Shown here: positions 54,376-64,000 of the stretch, in pieces
Numbering within the stretch: position 1 is the stretch's first letter
How the letters are laid out: the number at the start of each line of letters is the position of its first letter
From: Cercophora sp. LCS_1
Taxonomy: Eukaryota; Ascomycota; Sordariomycetes; Sordariales; Lasiosphaeriaceae
Length of the DNA: 64,000 bases
Reading direction: 5' to 3'
Assembly: GCA_036250225.1 (NCBI GenBank)
Contig: JAPZLL010000019.1
Coordinates: 62,001-126,000, forward strand
Notes under the pieces: generated by a model
Databases searched by the model: none
What the model saw: only the letters and a program-made list of their open reading frames with translations
Told to the model about the DNA's origin: nothing
Made by a program: the position numbers and the translations under genes

Positions 54376-55100
54376 GAGAGTGAGGGGATGGGATGGAGGG
54401 ATTCAACAATGTCCATACGTGTGATGATTCAACCTACAGCAAGCAAGCGTGGAGTTTTGGCTGCGATGATTTGGTTTGGGATTTACGGGATACAATGCAT
54501 GAGAAAATATAATCTGGATACACAACATGCCATGAACCGCGCGCTTCGTGATGGGTCGAACAGGGTAGCAGATGACGGTGTTATCTGCGCGTGACGATGG
54601 GTTTGAGGCCTTGGGGCCTTGGGGCCTTGTGTTATCTGATTGCGGCTGCTGCTGAGACTTTGGCCGCATGGAAAGCGAAGATGAAGTTCACAGGGTTGAG
54701 ACCAGTTCGCCGGCTTAGTAACATCTACGCCCATAGAGTTATACCTGCAACATAGCCACTACTTAGCTATTGTGGATTGTGTAGGATGAAACACCGGAGT
54801 CTCGTAGAGAAAGAGTGAAGATGGATGGGCTGGTGGGACGACAGGGACCTCTCATCCTATCATCCCTTCACCTGTGGTGATGCATCGGAGTCATCATCGT
54901 GGGGCGGACAACACGACGAAGTGAATTCGCAGTCTTCCAGTCAAAGCCAACATGTGAGTATCAATGGTTACACATTCATGGTGCACTACCCATGAGTAGA
55001 GATTCCTTTTACAAACAAAACTCCAGCCGCGGTGGTCTACTACCAAAGCGGTCTTCCCAATCCTGCCCCGGGTATTCAGCCATTCCTACACCACTTCCCC
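54376..55100. other. Convergent 3' intergenic region
   Basis: 725 bases between the stops of the MsrA and GHITM-like genes. Short tandem TTGGGGCC repeats occur near 54610-54630. No gene seen. Confidence 0.5.
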
Positions 55101-56205
55101 TTACTTCCTGCGGTTCTGCTGCATCATGAGAATCTGGACCATCCGTACAAAGATGTTGAGGAAGTCCAGCTCAAGGCTAATGCTCTCGTTGACGGGATCC
55201 TCCTTGATAGCCCCCCGTTGAGCGAGGCGCGCGTGGTAGAGAACCTTCTGGACATCCCAGAGGGTGAAACCACCGAACACGGCCAGGCCGCCGTAGAGCC
55301 ACAAGTTCTCAGTGAATGCGAGTGTGCGGAGGGCGGTCGCGGGAAGGACGAGAGGAGCGAAGCCCGAGACGGCAACAATAGCCGCACCAGCGAGGAGAGG
55401 CCCACCGAGATAGAGGTACTTGTCCTGCTTGGCGGTGGCGCCAACAAACGAAATGCTGCCCATCATGGCGACTGTGTAGAGACCGGCGCGCGCAAGGAGG
55501 GCGGGAGGAGCCATGACCATGAGGGGAGCGACAAGCGCGGCCTGGGTAACGTTGAAAGCGGTCCAAAAGGCGTACTTGGGAATGTAGCTGCTTCAGTTAG
55601 CATCACGGCAGATGGTTGGGAATGGGGTCACCATACTTGTCAGGGTCAATAGAACGGGTGGCCATCATGGTACCAATGCTGAGGGCCAGGCCACCGATAC
55701 CGACAACCCACGGGTTTGTCACCATCATGCGGTAGACAAACCCATTTTGTACCATCTGGTAGGCCGAAAGACCGATTATGCCAACGCCCAGACCCGTGTG
55801 CATGAACGTCTTGTTCAGGTACGACCGCTCAAACAGAGGCATACCACCATCCTCCCTTGTCTCGCGATTAAACACTACATTGATGCCAACGAGCGTGGTG
55901 CCGAAAATAGCGCCGCCGATGAACAGCTTGCGGAGGAGCTGCGCTCGGTTCTGCGCTGGGTCGGAATACTGCGAGTTGTAGTTGTAACTTCGGCGGGCGC
56001 CCTGGAGGCGCGAAACAAGGCTGTTCGATCTTGCGCTCGGCCGGAGGGCAAGGCTTGCTGCCCTTGACGTGAAGAAGGAGTTCTTGGGGCTGGACTGGTG
56101 GAATGCTCGGATCGCGACGGACGGCATCGACGTTGACTTGACGAACTGGGGCACCCGTGCTGCGAGCCGCGCAGGGCCCGCGCGGATTGTGAGTGTGAAG
56201 GACAT
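55101..56205 (-). CDS. Mitochondrial Bax-inhibitor-1/GHITM-like membrane protein
   Basis: Two exons, 56205-55637 and 55587-55101 (351 residues). The N-terminal 75 residues are basic, Ser/Ala-rich and lack acids, a mitochondrial targeting sequence. The BI-1 family core follows: SYLNKTFMHTGLGVGIIGLSAY, NPWVVGIGGLALSIGTMMAT, YAFWTAFNVTQAALVAPL, RAGLYTVAMMGSISFVGATA, YLYLGGPLLAGAAIVAVSG, LWLYGGLAVFGGFTLWDVQK and the final LDFLNIFVRMVQIL. That gives seven or so membrane segments. GHITM/TMBIM5 relatives act in the mitochondrial inner membrane in cristae structure and cation exchange. The ATG at 56205 starts the presequence. Confidence 0.92.
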
Positions 56206-57885
56206 GGCAAATCTATCGGGGTTGGAAACAACGACGGAACGAAGGAAAGAATTGGTGCAGGAAACGGCTGTCGCGGGGCTTAAAGCTTTGTTGAAGGCAA
56301 AGTTGGATGACGTTTCGACGGAGATAGTGCTTAGGTAATTCCGAGCTGGCCCAAGCTCTGCGAAGCCGAGACCGCTCCGTACAAGAAAAAGGACACCGCA
56401 GTCATTTCTTGGGTTTCTCACAGTTTATTTTGATAGTATCCGAATGAAATACTTGCCCATCGAGGGGCACCCCAGACGTCTAGCAGCTTGCAGTACTCTG
56501 AGCTGAATAGTTACGATATATGAACTCTAAGTTGGCGACCTTTTCCAAGCTTGAAGGGTTTCTTGTGTGCCTACCAACACCAGAGAAGCTTCGAGCAGCA
56601 CTGGTAGTGTGGAAGAGCCCGGAAAATCGCGGTTCATTGCAACCCTAACCCCGTTGCTTCGTAGTGCACGTGAACAGGGAAAAGAGTCACCAACTCGTCT
56701 TCCCAAGTCGGCATGGCGTAGTAAAGCTAAACCCGATGGTGACTCCTACTGAGGATCTCGAAGACTTTCGCGTCGTTCCGTCGGCCAGGCGAGAACTGTC
56801 GCCCCGACAGGAGCTGCCCCTGCAGCGATCTGCCGCGTCGCGGGAGTCCGTTTCAAGGCGGCGCTGTTGCCCGGACTCGACGCTCCGTCGCCGACACTGA
56901 ATCGCATCACCTCCAGGTGCAACATGCACCACCACACCGCGATACACCCCTCGGCTCTACGCAGGGTGACATTGCACCAGGAACAGCAAGTCATCCGGGA
57001 GTCAGATGAGCCAGGGTTGTAGCGGGGTGCATTGAGTCTGGGGCAGCGTACGACCTGACATTTGGCGGACGCATCACCAACAACAAGGTGATGGGTTGCC
57101 GTGTCGAAACCAGTCGTCTCAGCGCATTCACGCTCTGCGCCCTACAGATTTTTATCATCACTCTCCCATTCGAATACGGTGCCCTTAAAACTGGAGTTTA
57201 CTCGCAGCAATAGTTTGCGCAAGCGCTGAGCCAGCAATAACGACGAAGTGATGAGATGGTTGGATGTCACCCAACCTGACATTTTGCCGACAATGCCCAC
57301 GCTTCGAGCCATCGAGATTAAGCGATTGCAATATACTAACAGGCCAGCGCATTTAGCCTCCCGAACCATCTCTCGCTGATTTGACCTCCGGGCGGTTGGA
57401 GCCGAAAAGACACCAAGTGGATGTCTGATCTGCTGCGCCGATGGAAGTATGCCAACGGGTCAGCCCCGAGCCAAGGAGAATCCAGTCGTTATAACACTGC
57501 TGTCTGCCCATTCCCGGATTTCGGACTGATTACTATGATTCTTCATAACGCTTTCGCTTTTCTCTTTGCTCTCGGGTTTTACTTGTCGTATGGCACAGCC
57601 AGCTCCTGAAACGCTGGTGACTCCGATCTAACCTTGGCACAACGAGGTGGGATTTCGACCCGCGTAGCCATAGTGCACCGCGTCCGCGCAACACCGACTA
57701 GTCGTCCAAGGTCTGACAATTTTTGTCTCGTCCTCCAGGACCTCGGGAGCTAGCAGGGCCGGCGTAACGAGGCAACATCACGGTGTCTATAAACCGACGA
57801 ACACCCCCCACCGCAGTCCCATCTGCCACTAAACAATAAGCACAACATCAACTTGCCCAGCCGAGATCCACGAAACTGTCGCAAG
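56206..57885. other. Gene-poor interval
   Basis: 1.7 kb with the GHITM promoter at its left end and the small secreted protein promoter at its right end. A sequence near 57640-57660 (minus strand) has a T-arm-like GGGTCGAAATCCC but no cloverleaf. No coding frame supported. Confidence 0.5.
57787..57794 (+). promoter_or_regulatory. Candidate TATA element
   Basis: CTATAAAC about 95 bases upstream of the ATG of the small secreted protein gene, a reasonable TATA position for a regulated fungal gene. Confidence 0.4.
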
Positions 57886-58278
57886 ATGAAGACAACGCTC
57901 ACATACCTGCTGTTCGCAGCGACGCTCGCACTCGCCGCGCCGACGAAAGACCAGGTCGTCCTCAGCGGAGAAGACAGCACTCAGCAGGAGGCGGATCACA
58001 CCGTCACACTGACGACATCGGTCACGTCGGTCAAAACGATCACAAAGGAACTGACCAGGGCCACGCCTACGCCGCTGGCATCGTTATCAGCATCGCCGGT
58101 TCCCTCACCCGCCGAAGATGGTCCCCAGTCATTGTGGGATTGGATATTCCACCCTCAACCTCCAAACCGAAACATAAAACCGGAAGCAAGCGGATGTTTT
58201 TGTTCCGGTGGGTCGCTGTGTTGTTATGAGGGAGGAGCCACGGGCCTCAGTTGCAATTATGGCGCCTGCGGGATATGA
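57886..58278 (+). CDS. Small secreted cysteine-rich protein
   Basis: Intronless, 130 residues. A signal peptide (MKTTLTYLLFAATLALAAP) is followed by a Thr/Ser-rich region (TVTLTTSVTSVKTITKE) that could be O-glycosylated, a Pro-rich segment, and a compact C-terminal Cys module CFCSGGSLCCYEG-x5-CNYGACGI with six Cys in about 27 residues. Such size and layout is that of small secreted proteins, including effector-like and antimicrobial-type ones, but no family is recognised. The upstream frame from 57853 lacks signal character, so Met at 57886 is chosen. A TATA-like element lies upstream. Confidence 0.75.
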   Translation: MKTTLTYLLFAATLALAAPTKDQVVLSGEDSTQQEADHTVTLTTSVTSVKTITKELTRATPTPLASLSASPVPSPAEDGPQSLWDWIFHPQPPNRNIKPEASGCFCSGGSLCCYEGGATGLSCNYGACGI

Positions 58279-61200
58279 GCCACAGATATTGGAAAGGAAA
58301 AGAAAGATTCAGCCACGCTGTTGACATCGGTATGGCGTATCGGTCGCTGCGGGTGATCGGCGCCGCATTACCTCATGATGAAGCGATCGGCCATTATGGG
58401 GCCGGAAGACGCCGGGACCGAGAACTCCGCACGTACGGAGCTGGACCTCCCTCATCCCAGTAATTCGACGGACAGCCAAGAAGACCAGACGCCGGCTACG
58501 TGAAATCGCCCGGGTACCCATACACTATTAAGCTCCAAGGTGCGAGCAATATATCTCTCGGTCACTGGCGGGCGCTGGGGGACCAAATCTCGACAGATGA
58601 TGACACTAGGCTGCCCCGAGGACTAGCCCACATGCAGCCGTATCTGACAGCTGCGGAGCCATCTCTGGGTCATCTCCGAGTCACTGGTGATGAGGCGCAG
58701 AAGCCCACAAACAGGAGATACGAGATTGTTGAGGGATGATCCTGTGCCAACTAACAGAATTGCTGGAGTGTGTCAAGGAAGGGTAACCACAGAGAAAGTT
58801 CGTTGTTCCCTCCCATTGATGTCGATAACACATCCCATGCGAGATACGATGAGCGTAGCGTCAAGCACTAGACACCCAAGAATAAGCAAATACCGTGCAA
58901 TTTGTCTTGCCGCTTCCTCTGGTTTCCTGTGCTGCGATCACTGGTGGGGGTATCATCCCAACTACCGCGGGCCTGCCGCCCAGAGCGCAGGAGCATATCC
59001 CTGAGCCCCCCCGCGGGATTTTAGCCAGCAATCTTGTGCCACATGGACACGTTGGGGAAGCCAGGGGCTGCCACGAGGACACGACACCACGATTGGAAGG
59101 TGAGGAGCTCGAGCCACGATCAGCGATGCGGTTGCCGGGCGATTGGGATCCTCAAAGCGGAAAGAAGATGTCATTCAGTATTTTACCTCACCGAGGGCAT
59201 CTCCAGCCGTGGGGGTTGCAGATAGAGTAGCCAGCTGGGCCGAGGCATCGGATGGCGGAATTTGGTCTGTTCCTTCACGCGCAGTGCGCATAACCCAGTC
59301 TCATCACTGGACGACAGCAAGCTATAACTCTTTCGTCTGATAGGTAGGACGTTCTGTGCCGCCGACTGGGCCATCCGTGGGCGTAAGCTTGATCGGGGAA
59401 AACGACACGAGAATGGGCGCCCGCCCCGCATGAAACAGCCCTGCGGAGGACGGCAAGAGGCATTCCAGAAAACACCGCGCACGGCGGTGTAATCCTGTCG
59501 GCCCCAATGTCTTGGGCGACTTGTCTTGGATCGCGTAGTTGCCCACTTGACGATTGTGATTGGTGTTGCGCGAGATTCCGGCGGCAGACATGCACCCAGA
59601 CGCCCGGACCAAGGGGCAAAAAGAAGCTCTGGCCAACGCTAGAATGCTTCTCGAAGGTGGCCTGCAGGGCTGTGGCGGCGGCTCACGCCGGGCGTTCCGG
59701 GGTAGCGGTGACTGGGGCCTCGCCACACACAGGGGGTGTCCAGGGGTAGCTGATACCTTTGGGGGGGAGGGGTTGGATGGCAGCTGAAACGAGACAATGT
59801 GGACGGACCACGGCGATGACACCTCGCGACTGTCGTGGGAGAAACAGCAATGCTGTTGTTGTTTGTTTCTGCAAACGTGGTTTCGACGTCCTGTCATCTC
59901 CGCACTATACTCTAGTATGGAGAAACACCGTCTCAGGTTTGGGTTCTGGGGATTTGGGTCAGCGCCGTGTGGACTGTCGTTCGTCATCGTGCATCGTGGC
60001 TGGCTGAGCTGTGAGAGTGGTTTCTGCTGCGCAACACACTTCCTCCATTGCCGTCACGTTTTTTGAGGGTTAAAGAGTCATGAAATTGCCACCACCGTTC
60101 AGCTTCCACTCCTTCCTTGCCGGATTCAAGGTGGGAGGCATGGCGGTGAAGACGTCCTGGATGCGAGTGCTGGTGGGGTCGATGGCGGGGTGAACATTGG
60201 AGCAGCATGGCAGCCCAGCGCTCGCGTTTCCATACTTCACGTTGTGTGGTTCCGGACAGGCTCAGCGACTTCTCCATGGGGTAGGGAAACGTGCAGCGTG
60301 GACGCAGGAGTTTTGCTGACGAGAAGCTACATTGCCATGGACATGTCTTTGTCTCGCTGCCTTGCGGATCATGGATGGATGAGCTGTGTGCGGGTGGCGG
60401 GCAGGCGCATCGCTGCCGTTTGCCCCTTCTGCAATATCCTTCATCCGCCAGCCCAACTCTCTCGCCCGTGAGCCTTGTCCGCGCTGCGAGAAGGCCATCG
60501 GCAATTCCATCGTCAAATTTCCTCCATATCTCTCGTAATTCCCCGTCGTCTCGCCATTGCTTCTGTGCGCTAGAAACCACCTGCTCCGCGCCCCGCCATG
60601 AGCTAATTTAGGCCTAAGCTCGAGCGAGACCAGTCAAAGTCGACAAGCAGCCGAGCTCCTTCTCAATTCATCTTGCTGCATCTCGTCGCCCTGTCAGTCC
60701 TCCCCGAGCGGAGCACGAGCACATCTTCACACACACTTCAAACACCCCACAGCGCGAAGGACGCAAAACTGCAGCTTGGTCTGTGGCTTGCTCGTGTGGC
60801 CCCTGTTTTCTGCTGCATGTCCCATTCCGCCTAGGTGCCGCGTGGGAAAGCCGGCTGCCGTCGCGCCATCCGCACCGCTCCGTGACCTCGCTGGTTTTTC
60901 CCGTTGTTTCCACGTCATGTCCACGGATCACTGCTGGCCCAGCTCCCGTTTGTCGAACCTGGCGGTGTCGGCGGTCCTTGGAATTTGATTTTCGCTGAAT
61001 GCGGGCAGTGACGAGACGGCCCCACGTTCTCCAGACAGTGCCGTTGAGACCGCGTTCCTCTGCACCTCAGCTCTCCCGGTCCCCACGCCGCTTTCTTCGT
61101 TGCCCGTTCCCCGTTCCCGCACCTTTCAGCCAAAATCGCAACCCGACTCGCTGACTGATCTCCACGAAGTTATCGTCTGCCCCAGCTATTGCTGCTGCTA

Positions 61201-61910
61201 TTACCCCACCGTTCGTTGGCATATCCAAATCCGTCTTTCCAGCGCTCGCTGTCCTGGAGCTGCGCGTTTCAACCCCTCCACACCATGTAAGCGATGCCGG
61301 AGGGCCACCGGGAGGCAATAGCATTGATGCTGACCAAGTTGGACGTCCAGAACTCCATCTACCTCGAACGAACGGCAGACGGCGACCAAATCAAGACCAC
61401 GCGACCTCGCAAGACAATGCGCTATTCCTCCACCTGAACCACCGCCGAGAGAAACGTCAAACGCGCGCGGCGCAACCATCACGGCAATCAATTGACGACG
61501 GCAAACGACCGATCCCCGACCTCGTGATCCCCCCATTTTGTCTCGCGAGGCCCAGAATACTTGTTCTCCAATTCCCCCAGATCCGGCGATCTCCCAACCC
61601 CACAGAAGCCAAGAGCACGAGCCGAGAGAAGGCCGAGAGAAGCATAAACGTGCGTCTCCAAGCTGCCGTGCTCGCTGTCCTGTGTGGGGAAGCCGCCGTT
61701 CGACTGGCTATAGCATGAAGCGTCCCCGCCTAATCTCGATCTAACCGGTTCCTTCGCAATATACGGCACTGCGGGACGAGGGACGTCATTACCAGGCGGT
61801 AATAATTCTGTGGGACCGGATTGGAATTTCGGAAGCTTCCAAATAGCATCGTCAGGAACAGCCAGTCATCCGGTGTTCGGGGGGGTTTCTCCCGCCCCTG
61901 CCCAGACGCG
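58279..61910. other. 3.6-kb gene-poor interval, including the promoter/5' UTR of the CNB-F-box gene
   Basis: Open frames up to about 220 codons occur on both strands (for example 59987-59322 minus) but show no domain, signal peptide or plausible splice pattern. The right end (about 60.6-61.9 kb) is pyrimidine-rich with many CT runs and likely belongs to a long leader of the next gene. Confidence 0.5.
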
Positions 61911-64000
61911 ATGCGGCGGAATCGCACTCCGCCTCCTCCGGCCTACCGGGCTCTCGCCCACCACCACGCCCAACATGGCGCGGCATCCCAGGCGGGGCAG
62001 CAGCAGGCGCAGGATTCCGTGTCCTCAGTCATCAGGTTATTCAATGTCGAGGCCAACCCGACGCGGCCCATGCGCCCCTCCCCGCTGACGGCCTCGAGCA
62101 TCCCCGAGATGCCCTGGGACATTTTCAACCGCATTCAGTCCTTCCCCCTCTTCATGTCTGCCCCTGACGATTTCCTGATCGCCATCGGCGCCCATTTAAA
62201 GCTTGTAGCCCACTCCGCCCACGACCACATCCTGACAGAGGGCGACGAGGCAAAAGCAATGTATTGGCTGGTCCGCGGCGCTGTTGCCGTCACGTCGAGA
62301 GATGGCGAAGCCGTCTATGCCGAACTCAAGCCCGGCGCTTTCTTTGGCGAGATTGGCGTGCTCATGGACATCCCTAGAACGGCGACCATCATTGCGCGAA
62401 CGAAATGTCTCCTCATTGTTCTCAAGAAGGAGGACCTCCAAGCCGAGCTGCCCAAGTACCCCCAGATGGAAAAGGCGATCCGTGAAGAGGCGCAGGAGAG
62501 GCTGGCCGTCCTAAAGAAGAAGCGTCAGGAGAACGGGCAACCGAGCAAGCTACCGGACACCAGTGGTACTGTCGCGCGAGAAGCGGCACCGGGTGAAGTC
62601 AGCACCGGGGAGATCGGCATCATCAAGGAGGGGGCGGCCGTCAATACCAAGAAGCGCAAGTCGCCGAGCCCCGGCGTGATTGAAGACCCGGCCATCAGCG
62701 GCAGCGCGCTCGGTAGCGGCTACGTCAACATTCGCAAGACCCTGAAGGAGCTTCCCTTGTTCTCGACGCTGCCACCCGATGTTTTGCACCTCTTGGGCCT
62801 CAGCGCACAGCCAAAGACATACTCGCCATTCACCGACATTGTTCGCCAAGGCAGCCCTGGAAACGAAATCTTCTTTATCGTCCGCGGCGAAGCCGAGGTA
62901 ATCCACGAAATGCCGAGCCCACCAAACGCTAAACGCCTCACGAGGGCATCCTACATCCGCCCGAGGCTGAAGCAGGGCCAGTACTTTGGAGAGGTGGCCA
63001 GTTTGGGGCTTTCGGAGGGAAGAACCGCCACCGTGCGGTCCATCACATCGGTCGAGTGTTTGATGATCGGCGGTGATGCACTTGAGGAGCTCTGGAAGCG
63101 GTGTCCACCCGAGATCAAACTGCAGGTGGAAGAGACAGCAATGAAGCGATACCACGCATCGGACGATGATGTCGACATGGCTGACGCCGAAAGCCACGCC
63201 TTGTCCGACGAAGAGCACGCAACAACACCAAAGCAGGTTGTGCTGCCCCAAGTCACATTCACCACGCCCTCGAAACCCGCGTCGCCGACGAAGCCAGAAG
63301 CCGAAACGCGCCAGCCGTCTGACCCCGATCCCTTTCTCAGCGTTGACATGGAAAACCTTAGGAATCGTCGACGCAATTCCCTCGCGCCACCCACTCCACA
63401 CACAGACTCGTCTACCATTGTAAGCCCTACGAAGCCTACAGTTGAGGGCAGCCCTCTTCGATTCTTTACACCCTCCCCCACACCGGTAGCTACGTTGGAC
63501 GACTCGCCCCTACCTTCTAAGCGCGCAAGGACGCTTTCACGAGAGTTTTTATCACGGCCGACAGAACTAGCAAGAAAACCTCTACCCGATAATGTAATTC
63601 TGAACATTTTCAAGTACCTCGACCTTCTCGAGATGATTCGCCTTCGCAGTGTCAGCAAGACGTGGAGCAAAATGCTCGCCGAAAGCCCTGACCTATGCAC
63701 ACACGTCGACCTTGGGCCACTAAACCGAAAAGTAACGGACTGGTCGCTGGTCAACATCCTGGCGCCATTCATCGGCACGCGCCCCGTAGAGATCGACATA
63801 AGCAACTGCTTTCACGTTACGGACGAAGGATTCCAGGCTCTCTGGAGGCAGTGTGGCAAAAATGTCAAGACATGGAAGATGAAGAGCGTTTGGGATGTTT
63901 CCGCCAGTCAGATTTTGGAAATGAGCGAGAACGCCAAGGGGCTAGAGGAGGTGGACTGGAGCAACTGCCGCAAGGTCGGCGACAACCTTTTGGCAAGAGT
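61911..64000 (+). CDS. Protein with two cyclic-nucleotide-binding domains, F-box and LRRs (3' end outside window)
   Basis: Open for 696 codons from the ATG at 61911 to the window edge without a stop or intron. First cyclic-nucleotide-binding fold at about residues 65-200 (FPLFMSAPDDFLIAIG, MYWLVRGAVAV, FFGEIGVLMDIPRTATI), second at about 275-415 (LPLFSTLPPDVLHLLG, IFFIVRGEAEV, YFGEVASLGLSEGRTATV). Both phosphate-binding cassettes keep the Glu and Arg that contact cyclic nucleotide. A Ser/Pro linker leads to an F-box at about 555-600 (KPLPDNVILNIFKYLDLLEM, RLRSVSKTWSKML), then leucine-rich repeats (CFHVTDEGFQALWR, LEEVDWSNCRKVGD). Expected role: an SCF ubiquitin-ligase receptor possibly gated by cAMP or another nucleotide; inferred from domains only. 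Confidence 0.88.
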   Translation, partial: MRRNRTPPPPAYRALAHHHAQHGAASQAGQQQAQDSVSSVIRLFNVEANPTRPMRPSPLTASSIPEMPWDIFNRIQSFPLFMSAPDDFLIAIGAHLKLVAHSAHDHILTEGDEAKAMYWLVRGAVAVTSRDGEAVYAELKPGAFFGEIGVLMDIPRTATIIARTKCLLIVLKKEDLQAELPKYPQMEKAIREEAQERLAVLKKKRQENGQPSKLPDTSGTVAREAAPGEVSTGEIGIIKEGAAVNTKKRKSPSPGVIEDPAISGSALGSGYVNIRKTLKELPLFSTLPPDVLHLLGLSAQPKTYSPFTDIVRQGSPGNEIFFIVRGEAEVIHEMPSPPNAKRLTRASYIRPRLKQGQYFGEVASLGLSEGRTATVRSITSVECLMIGGDALEELWKRCPPEIKLQVEETAMKRYHASDDDVDMADAESHALSDEEHATTPKQVVLPQVTFTTPSKPASPTKPEAETRQPSDPDPFLSVDMENLRNRRRNSLAPPTPHTDSSTIVSPTKPTVEGSPLRFFTPSPTPVATLDDSPLPSKRARTLSREFLSRPTELARKPLPDNVILNIFKYLDLLEMIRLRSVSKTWSKMLAESPDLCTHVDLGPLNRKVTDWSLVNILAPFIGTRPVEIDISNCFHVTDEGFQALWRQCGKNVKTWKMKSVWDVSASQILEMSENAKGLEEVDWSNCRKVGDNLLAR

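Noticed and set aside
57620..57720. tRNA-like 3' end on the minus strand (GGGTCGAAATCCC then GTTGTGCCA)
   Set aside because: No matching 5' acceptor strand within 120 bases and T stem mismatched; at best a relic.
59322..59987. 221-codon minus-strand frame with ATG
   Set aside because: Pro/Arg/Ser-rich without any family motif; no splice structure; treated as chance.
59984..60580. 198-codon minus-strand frame
   Set aside because: Starts at GTG, low-information composition, no motif.
1..64000. CRISPR arrays, prokaryotic operons, viral or transposase genes
   Set aside because: Looked for regularly spaced repeats, Shine-Dalgarno-led operons, integrase/transposase and reverse transcriptase motifs; none seen. 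The DNA is eukaryotic with introns.

Overview
The window is nuclear DNA of a filamentous ascomycete (Pezizomycotina, probably Sordariomycetes). The evidence is dense single genes on both strands, 40-160 nt introns with GTAAGT-type donors and CTAAC/CTGAC-like branch sites, A-rich contexts before start codons, and families such as DUF7918, DUF7025-AAA, Dal5-type permeases, TauD dioxygenases, Zn2Cys6 regulators and GPI-anchored small Cys proteins. No bacterial or viral content was seen. The species was not identified.

Layout. 0.5-5 kb: three tandem minus-strand DUF7918 genes. 6-10 kb: the NHEJ factor XLF/Nej1 and a secreted GH28 exo-polygalacturonase. 9.8-16.3 kb: a 6.5-kb interval with no convincing gene. 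16-28 kb: a housekeeping block with a forkhead transcription factor, the splicing factor Cactin, the SEA/GATOR2 subunit Rtc1 (divergent from Cactin) and a DUF7025-AAA ATPase. 29-30 kb: a fourth, dispersed DUF7918 gene. 30-39 kb: lineage-type genes, namely two small GPI-anchored secreted proteins, a single-span and a multi-pass membrane protein, and a six-cysteine-cluster protein. 39.5-47.2 kb: a candidate catabolic cluster of aldo-keto reductase, Zn2Cys6 regulator, Dal5-type anion permease and a divergently transcribed TauD dioxygenase, reminiscent of sulfonate scavenging. 47.8-51.6 kb: a second six-cysteine-cluster gene, a wrecked terpene synthase/prenyltransferase gene and a degenerate pol III-type element. 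52-58 kb: an arrestin-like protein, MsrA, a mitochondrial GHITM/Bax-inhibitor-like protein and a small secreted Cys-rich protein. 61.9 kb to the edge: a protein with two cyclic-nucleotide-binding domains, an F-box and LRRs, cut by the window end.

Most notable observations. (1) Two paralogous proteins 10 kb apart share the layout C-x2-C-x12-C-x9/10-C-x2-C-x6-C and a phase-0 intron at the identical place. (2) Four DUF7918 paralogues: the three with an intact tail end in a V/I-D-L-T-D-D peptide that looks like a SUMO-interacting motif, the dispersed copy lacks two introns and the first tandem copy has lost the tail. (3) The terpene synthase/prenyltransferase remnant. (4) Several genes whose coding strand switches abruptly from C-rich to G/T-rich part way through. 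(5) Three GC-AG introns forced by reading frame. Gene models were spliced by hand from frame, splice consensus and paralogue comparison; every multi-exon total is a multiple of three.
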